Below, piece after piece: positions 33,498-39,262 of a stretch of 39,262 bases of DNA. Origin of the DNA: CAXMST01 sp963700785 (lineage in GTDB: Bacteria > Actinomycetota > Thermoleophilia > Solirubrobacterales > 70-9). The stretch lies in NCBI GenBank assembly GCA_963700785.1, contig CAVOYZ010000003.1, positions 1-39,262 on the forward strand. The letters are read 5' to 3'. The notes under the pieces were generated by a model. That model saw only the letters and a program-made list of their open reading frames with translations, was not told where the DNA came from and did no database searches. The stretch's first letter is position 1. Each line of letters starts with the position of its first letter. Made by a program: the position numbers and the translations under genes.

Positions 33498-36400
33498 ATG
33501 GAGACTGCCACCGCAGCCGGTGCACGCGGGGCCGCCGACAACGGTCCGACGATCGGCGTCGAGAATCCGGCCAGCGGCGAGATCATCGCCGCGGTCCCGG
33601 ATCTGGGTCCGGCCGAGGTCGCCGAGATGGCGGCGGCGGCCCGCGCGGCGCAGCCGGCCTGGCAGCAGCTCGGCTACGACGGTCGGGCCGAGGTCCTGAT
33701 GGCCGCACGCGGCTGGCTCGTGGCGAACGGCGAGCGCGTCGTCGAGACGCTCTGCGCCGAGACGGGAAGGCCGGCCGACGAGGTGCAGTTCACCGACCTC
33801 GGCTACGGTCTCTCGGCGCTCGAGTTCTGGGCCAGGGCGGCGCCCCGCTACCTGGCCGACGAGCAGGTTGAGACGGCCTCTCCATCGGTCCGGGGCGGTC
33901 GCAAGCTCGAGCTGCGCTATGCGCCGGTTGGCCTGGTCGGGGTGATCGGGCCCTGGAACTTCCCGCTGACCAACTCCTTCGGGGACTGCATCCCGGCACT
34001 CGCCGCGGGCAACGCGGTGATCCTGAAGCCGTCGGAGGTGACGCCGCTGACCTCGATGCTGATGGCGGAGATGATGAGCGCGGCGGGAGCGCCCGATGGC
34101 ATCTTCGGAGTCGCCACCGGCGGTGGCGCGGCCGGCGCGGCCCTGGTCGACGAGGCCGACTTCATCATGTTCACCGGCTCGACCGCGACCGGCAAGAAGG
34201 TCATGGCGAGGGCGGCCGAGACGCTGACGCCGGTCAGCCTCGAGCTTGGCGGCAACGACCCGATGATCGTGCTCTCCGACGCCGACATCGAGCGCGCCGT
34301 CAACGCCGCCGTCACCTACGGACTCAGCAACGCCGGTCAGGTCTGCATCTCGGTCGAGCGGATCTACGTCGAGGAGCCGGTCCACGACGCCTTCGTCGAG
34401 AGGCTGACCGAGCGGGTTGAATCGCTGCGCCAGGGCCCGCCCGGCCCGATCGGCAGCGTCGACGTGGGGGCGATCATCTTCCCACCGCAGATCGAACAGA
34501 TCGAGCAGCACGTCAACGACGCCGTCGAGCGTGGCGCCACGGTCGCGACCGGCGGTCGGGCGGGGGGAGGGGCGGGGTCGCTTCTTCGAGCCGACCGTGC
34601 TGGTCGGCGTCGATCACAGCATGCGCTGTATGCGAGAGGAGACGTTCGGCCCGACCCTGCCGGTCATGTCGGTCAGGGATGCCGAGCAGGCGATCGAGCT
34701 CGCCAACGACGGCCCCTACGGCCTGCAGGCCTCGATCTGGACCGGCGACGTCGAGCGTGGCCGCGAGCTCGCCCGCCGGGTGGAGGCGGGGTCGGTCTGC
34801 GTCAACGACGCGCAGGTCAACTACGCCGCGCTCGAGCTGCCGATGGGGGGCTGGAAGGAGTCCGGCATGGGCTCGCGACACGGTGCCGACGGGATCCGTA
34901 AGTACACGCGCCGGCAGTCGGTCCTGCTGACGCCGGCCTACGCGCCCTCGCGCGAGCTGCACTTCCTGCCCTACAACCCGACGGTCACCCGGACCGTCGG
35001 CGAGACGATGGCGGCGCTCGCCGCCAGCGAGCTGTTCGACGACGCCCAGCGCTCGACGCTGAAGACGTTCTGCGACACGCTGGTTCCCGCGCTGGAGCCG
35101 CCCGAGGGCGAGGCCGATCCGACCGGCTTCTGGGAGCGACGCGCCACCGATATGGCGATCGCCGAGGCGGTCGAGGTCAGCCTGCTGCTCGCCGAGCTCG
35201 AGCCCGAGGCGGTCGAGGGCCTGCGGGCGATGCTCGATGCGCTCGCCGAGCACGGGATGAGGCCCGACGCATCGCAGGAGGTGCGGGAGCAGGTCATCCA
35301 CGCGCTCTCCGAGTCCGGGCCCGATGGCCTGGCGGGGATCACGACGCTGCGCTCAGCCGCGCTCACCCTCTACTACGCGCTGCCTGACCTCGGCACCGGG
35401 ATCAACCCCAACTGGCCGGCGATTGGCTACCCGGGGCCGCGGGCGCTGCCGAAGGAAGCGACCGAGCGCCCGATCCGGCCGCGGGTTCCGAAGGGCGCAG
35501 AGATGACGATCGAGGCCGATGTCGCGGTGGTCGGATCCGGCGCCGGCGGCGGCGTGATCGCAGCCGAGCTCAGCGCCGCCGGCAAGCGCGTCTGCGTGCT
35601 CGAGATGGGCGGCTACTACGACGAGTCCGATTTCACGGGCCTTGAGCTGACCGGCTATCAGCAGCTCTACCTGAACGGCGGTCCCTACCCGACGGCGGAC
35701 GGTCAGGTCGCGATCCAGGCGGGCTCGTCGCTGGGCGGCGGCACCGTGCTCAACTGGACCAACTGCCTGCGGACCCATCCCTGGGTGCGGGAGGAGTGGG
35801 CCGCCGAGCACGGCCTCGAGGGGCTCGACGGTCCGGAGTACGACGCGCACATGGACGCGGTCTGGGCGCGGCTCGGCGTCAACGCCGAGTGCAGCGATCT
35901 GAATGGGCCCCATCAACGCCTGAAGGAGGGTTGCGAGGCCCGCGGGCTGAGCTTCGACCTGGTCACGCGGAACACCGATCCGGCGACCTACGATGCGGTG
36001 ACCGCTGGATACATGGGCTACGGGGACGTGTCGGGCTCGAAGAACTCGACCCAGAAGACGTACCTCGCGGACGCGGCCGGGCACGGAGCCGAGTTCGTCG
36101 TCCACTGCCGCGCCGAGCGGATCCTGGTCGAGCGCGGGCGGGCGACCGGCGTCGAGTGCAGCTACGCCGATCCGGACGGGCGGACGGCGAGGGTCACGGT
36201 CCGGGCGGAGCAGGTCGTCGTCGCCTGCGGGGCGATCGAGTCGCCGGCGTTGCTGCTGCGCTCCGGGATCGGCGGGCCCGCCGTCGGCGACTACCTCCGG
36301 CTGCACCCGACCACCGCGATCTTCGGGCTCTACGAGGAACCGCAGGACCCCTGGTGGGGCCCGCCGCAGGCCGGCATCAGCCACGACTTCGAGAACCTGG

Positions 36401-36996
36401 ACGGTGGATACGGATTTTTGCTCGAGTGCGCCCACCACACGACCGGGCTGTTCGGCGCGGCGGTGCCCTGGCTCTCCGGCCGGGAGCACAAGGAGGAGAT
36501 CCTCAAGTATCGCTACGGCGCCGCGATCATCAACCTGACCCGCGACCGGGGCCACGGCCGGGTCACGATCGACGCCCGCGGGCGCGCCGTACCGGGTTAC
36601 GTGGTCAGCGATCAGCTCGACATCGCCAACTTCCGCCGGGGCCTCGAGGAGATGGCCCGTCTGCACGAGGCCGCCGGTGCGGAGGAGATGCAGTCGCTGG
36701 CCCGGGGGATCGGCGCCTGGAAGCGAGGCGAGGATCTCGAGGCGTTCATCGACGCCGTTACCGGCGCCTCGCTGGCTCCGCGGGAGATGGGGATCTTCAG
36801 CGCCCACCAGATGGGCAGCTGCCGGATGGGCACCGACCCCTCGACCTCGGTGGCCGATCCGACCGGGCGCCTGCACGACACGAAGGGCGTCTGGGTCGGA
36901 GACGCGAGCGCCTTCCCGACGGCCTCCGGCACCAACCCGATGTTCACGATCATGGCGCTCGCCCGCCGAACCGCCGCCGCGATCGCGGCCGCCTGA
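33498..36996 (+). CDS. Aldehyde dehydrogenase fused to long-chain-alcohol-oxidase-type GMC oxidoreductase (one frameshift)
   Basis: One reading unit of about 1165 aa. Residues 1-478 are an NAD(P)-dependent aldehyde dehydrogenase with PWNFPL (Asn154), FTGST (225-229), catalytic Glu249 in LELGG and Cys283 in GQVCISVER. Residues about 500-660 form a helical segment resembling the N-terminal part of fatty alcohol oxidases. From 675 a GMC flavoprotein follows: VVGSGAGGGVIAAEL (FAD, 677-691), AGSSLGGGTVLNW, and the catalytic pair His1103 (SAHQMGSCRMG) and Asn1146 (SGTNPMFT). The frame breaks once, in the G-runs 34562-34577 within the ALDH domain; dropping one G restores GRFFEPTVL. No stop or start signal separates the ALDH end (KYTRRQSVLL) from the oxidase. 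It could oxidise a long-chain alcohol to aldehyde, then acid. No signal peptide. Confidence 0.85.
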
Positions 36997-37045
36997 GCCT
37001 TTGCGGATCGAGTGGCGCCGCCGGCTCAACCGCTGGCCTGCGCGA

Positions 37046-37051
37046 TAGGTT
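37046..37051 (+). promoter_or_regulatory. Candidate -10 box TAGGTT, leaderless start of the MMPL gene
   Basis: TAGGTT ends 6 bases before GTG 37058, in the 61-base gap after the ALDH-GMC gene. Confidence 0.45.
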
Positions 37052-37057
37052 GACCAG

Positions 37058-39262
37058 GTGACCGCACCCCTCTACCGTCTCGGTCGGTTCGCGGCGACGC
37101 ACGGATGGTGGTTCCTTGGAGCGTGGATCGCCGTGGCCGTGGTCGTCACCGTGGTCGTCACGATCGTCGGCAAGCCGACCAACGACAACCTGACGCTGCC
37201 CGGCACCGGCTCGACCAAGGCGACCAACCTGCTCGAGGCGAAGCTGCCGAATCAGGCATATGGGTCGGTGCCGATCGTGCTCGAGGATCCCGACGGGAAG
37301 TTGACCGACTCGAAGACGAAGTCGGTGGTCAAGAAGACCACGCAGTCGCTGGCGGCCAACCAGTACGTGATCAATGCGATCAGCCCGCTCTCGGCCAAGG
37401 GTGCCGACAACCTCAGCAAGGACAAGACGATCGGCTACGTCGCCCTGTTCCTGAGCCTGAGCCCGAGCGACCTCGACGAGGAGGAGGCGAACGAGATCAT
37501 CGCCGCCGCCGACCCCGCGAGGGAGGCGGGCCTGCAGGTCTCCGCCGGCTCGTACCTGGGGCAGGACGTGTCGAAGCCCTCGACCGAGTCGAGCGAGGTG
37601 ATCGGGATCGCGGTCGCCGTGATCGTGCTGCTCTCGGCATTCGGGACGGCCGTCGCGATGTCGCTGCCGATCACGACGGCGATCTTCAGCCTGCTGATCG
37701 GTCTCGGGCTCGTCGGCCTGCTCGGCAACGGCGTGCAGGTCCCCTCGATCGCGCCGACCCTCGGCACGATGCTCGGGCTCGGGGTGGGAATCGACTACTC
37801 GTTGTTCGTGATCACCAGGTACCGCGAGTTCCTCAAGCAGGGGCTGGGAGTCGAGGAGTCGATCGCCCGGGCGATCGCAAGCTCCGGCGGCGCGGTCGTC
37901 TTCGCCGGCAGCACCGTGATCGTCGCGCTGCTCTCGCTCTACTTCAGCGGCATCCCGATCGTCAGCGCTCTCGGCTATTCGGCCGCGATCGTGGTCGCCG
38001 TTGCGATGGTCGCGGCGGTGACGCTGCTGCCGGCGATCCTCGGCCTGCTCGGCGAGCGGATCAACTCACTGCGGGTGCCGTTCTTCAACCGCTCCAAGCA
38101 GGACGACCATCCCCACGGGTGGGAGCGCTGGGCCCGCTGGGTCGGCCGCAGGCCGGCGCCGATCGCACTGCTCGGCGTTTCGCTGATGCTGCTGCTCGCT
38201 CTGCCGCTGCTCGACATCCGTCTCGGGGCTCCGGACAACGGTCAGCTCCCGACCGACACCGAGACGCGCCAGTCCTACGATGCGCTGACCAAGGGTTTCG
38301 GGGTTGGCGAGAACGGCCCGCTGCTGATCTCGGTCAAGCTCAAACCCCCGGCGAAGCCGGACACCAAGAAGCTGAACCAGGTCAACCAGCAGCAGCAGGA
38401 GCAGCAGCAGGCGGTCGCGGCGGGCCAGGCCCCACCGCCGACCCAAAAGCAGCAGCAGCAGGCCGACCAGCAGCAGGCTTACCTCTCCTCGGACGCCAGC
38501 GATCCGCGGCTGACCAAGCTCGAGAACAGGATCTCGAAGACCGCCGATGTCGCCTCGGTGACCAAGGCGAAGACAAACAAGTCGGGGACCGCCGCCGTGT
38601 TCACCGTCTACCCGGACAGCTCGCCGACGGCCGCCAGGACCCAGGACCTGGTCCTCGCCCTGCGCGACACGGTGATCCCCGACGCCACCGGCAAGGGCGT
38701 CAAGGCCTTCGTCGGCGGTACAACGGCCGGCTACATCGACCTTGCCGACAAGATCAGCGAGAAGCTGCCGCTGGTGATCGCGATCGTCCTCATGCTCAGC
38801 TTCGTGCTGCTGATGTTCGCCTTCCGCTCGATCGTGATCCCGATCACCGCGGGGCTGATGAACCTGCTCTCGGTGGTTGCCTCTTACGGGATCCTCGTCG
38901 CCGTCTTCGAGAAGGGCTGGGGCGTCGAGCTGATCGGGCTCGATGGCTCACTGCCGATCGTCAGCTACGTGCCGCTGCTGATGTTCGCGATCCTCTTCGG
39001 GCTCTCGATGGACTACCAGGTGTTCCTGCTGACGCGGATCGCCGAGCGCTACCACACGCTCGGCGACAATCACGAGGCGGTGGTCGAGGGCCTGGCAAAG
39101 ACGGCCCGGGTGATCACCTCGGCGGCGCTGATCATGGTCGCGGTCTTCGCCAGCTTCGTGCTCAACGGCGATCCGACCGTCAAGCAGTTCGGGGTCGGCC
39201 TCGCCGCGGCGATCGCGATCGACGCGACGATCGTCCGGACTATGCTGGTGCCGGCCTTCATG
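37058..39262 (+). CDS. MMPL family (RND superfamily) transporter, 3' end beyond the window
   Basis: The first 735 codons are open to the window edge. Layout is that of MMPL proteins: a membrane segment near 17-37, a large outer domain, a cluster of segments with LGLGVGIDYSLFVITRYREF (about 240-260), then a segment near 370-390, a second outer domain, and a second cluster with FGLSMDYQVFLLTRIAERY (about 647-665). MMPL proteins export lipids, siderophores or other hydrophobic molecules. The second outer domain holds an unusual glutamine-rich stretch. Start is GTG 37058 (MTAPLYRLGRFAATHG), just behind a -10 box. It follows the ALDH-GMC gene in the same direction, which hints at a shared lipid substrate but does not show it. 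The C-terminal membrane segments and tail are missing. Confidence 0.93.
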   Translation, partial: MTAPLYRLGRFAATHGWWFLGAWIAVAVVVTVVVTIVGKPTNDNLTLPGTGSTKATNLLEAKLPNQAYGSVPIVLEDPDGKLTDSKTKSVVKKTTQSLAANQYVINAISPLSAKGADNLSKDKTIGYVALFLSLSPSDLDEEEANEIIAAADPAREAGLQVSAGSYLGQDVSKPSTESSEVIGIAVAVIVLLSAFGTAVAMSLPITTAIFSLLIGLGLVGLLGNGVQVPSIAPTLGTMLGLGVGIDYSLFVITRYREFLKQGLGVEESIARAIASSGGAVVFAGSTVIVALLSLYFSGIPIVSALGYSAAIVVAVAMVAAVTLLPAILGLLGERINSLRVPFFNRSKQDDHPHGWERWARWVGRRPAPIALLGVSLMLLLALPLLDIRLGAPDNGQLPTDTETRQSYDALTKGFGVGENGPLLISVKLKPPAKPDTKKLNQVNQQQQEQQQAVAAGQAPPPTQKQQQQADQQQAYLSSDASDPRLTKLENRISKTADVASVTKAKTNKSGTAAVFTVYPDSSPTAARTQDLVLALRDTVIPDATGKGVKAFVGGTTAGYIDLADKISEKLPLVIAIVLMLSFVLLMFAFRSIVIPITAGLMNLLSVVASYGILVAVFEKGWGVELIGLDGSLPIVSYVPLLMFAILFGLSMDYQVFLLTRIAERYHTLGDNHEAVVEGLAKTARVITSAALIMVAVFASFVLNGDPTVKQFGVGLAAAIAIDATIVRTMLVPAFM
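38375..38480 (+). repeat. CAG-rich stretch coding a glutamine-rich insert in the MMPL protein
   Basis: About 35 codons (residues 440-474) hold three Gln clusters (QQQQEQQQ, QKQQQQ, DQQQ) split by a short AxxGQAPPP linker, written almost wholly with CAG. It lies in the second outer domain of the transporter. Low complexity of this kind is not found in the rest of the window. Confidence 0.85.

Overview
The window reads as a chromosomal segment of a high-GC actinobacterium. GC is roughly 70% by eye, GTG starts are frequent, and many genes carry a TANNNT -10 box placed directly before the start codon. The gene set (GH15 glucanase beside transketolase and rpiB, NAD-type gnd, DUF6457, DUF1275, MMPL, MoaX-like MoaD-MoaE fusion) fits a deep-branching class such as Thermoleophilia (Solirubrobacterales or Gaiellales relatives). 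That placement is an inference from composition and gene content. I see no tRNA, rRNA, CRISPR array, insertion sequence or prophage. No gene-free stretch reaches 300 bases; the longest, at 16052-16174, holds a perfect inverted repeat.

Layout. 66-2312 (minus): greA, a PII protein and an Amt ammonium transporter. 2406-7655: a crotonase, a DUF2993/LmeA-like protein, a zinc-motif-less ROK kinase, a heparinase-like lipoprotein, a DUF1275 membrane protein and a DUF6457 protein. 7731-10719: a molybdopterin oxidoreductase and a frameshifted DUF1295 membrane protein. 10818-22283: a carbon-metabolism block, gnd-zwf-tal-pgi (plus), then ROK and cyclase genes (minus), then tkt-GH15-rpiB (plus). Nearly all members of this block abut or overlap. 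22384-25634: a MacB/FtsX-type ABC exporter. 25660-32239: a molybdenum block, with fdhD facing a YdeP-type formate dehydrogenase homologue and mobA facing moeA-moaDE-moaC-moaB. 32269-33394 (minus): a metallophosphoesterase. 33498-36996: one reading unit joining an aldehyde dehydrogenase to a long-chain-alcohol-oxidase-type GMC flavoenzyme. 37058 to the window end: an MMPL transporter cut by the edge.

How the genes work together. The GH15 enzyme could release glucose, a ROK kinase could phosphorylate it, and pgi, zwf, gnd, rpiB, tkt and tal run glycolysis entry and most of the pentose phosphate cycle; 6-phosphogluconolactonase and ribulose-phosphate epimerase are not here. The moa/moe/mob/fdhD genes would make and insert molybdenum cofactor for the two Mo enzymes encoded nearby; moaA is absent. 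The fused dehydrogenase-oxidase could take a long-chain alcohol to the acid in one polypeptide.

Caution. Six units have broken frames: DUF1295, moaDE, moaC, moaB, the metallophosphoesterase and the ALDH-GMC fusion. Five of them lie in about 3.8 kb (30.8-34.6 kb). Several breaks sit in G or C runs, and family motifs continue cleanly in the shifted frame. Sequencing or assembly error is therefore the leading explanation, with recent decay of the Moco operon as the alternative.
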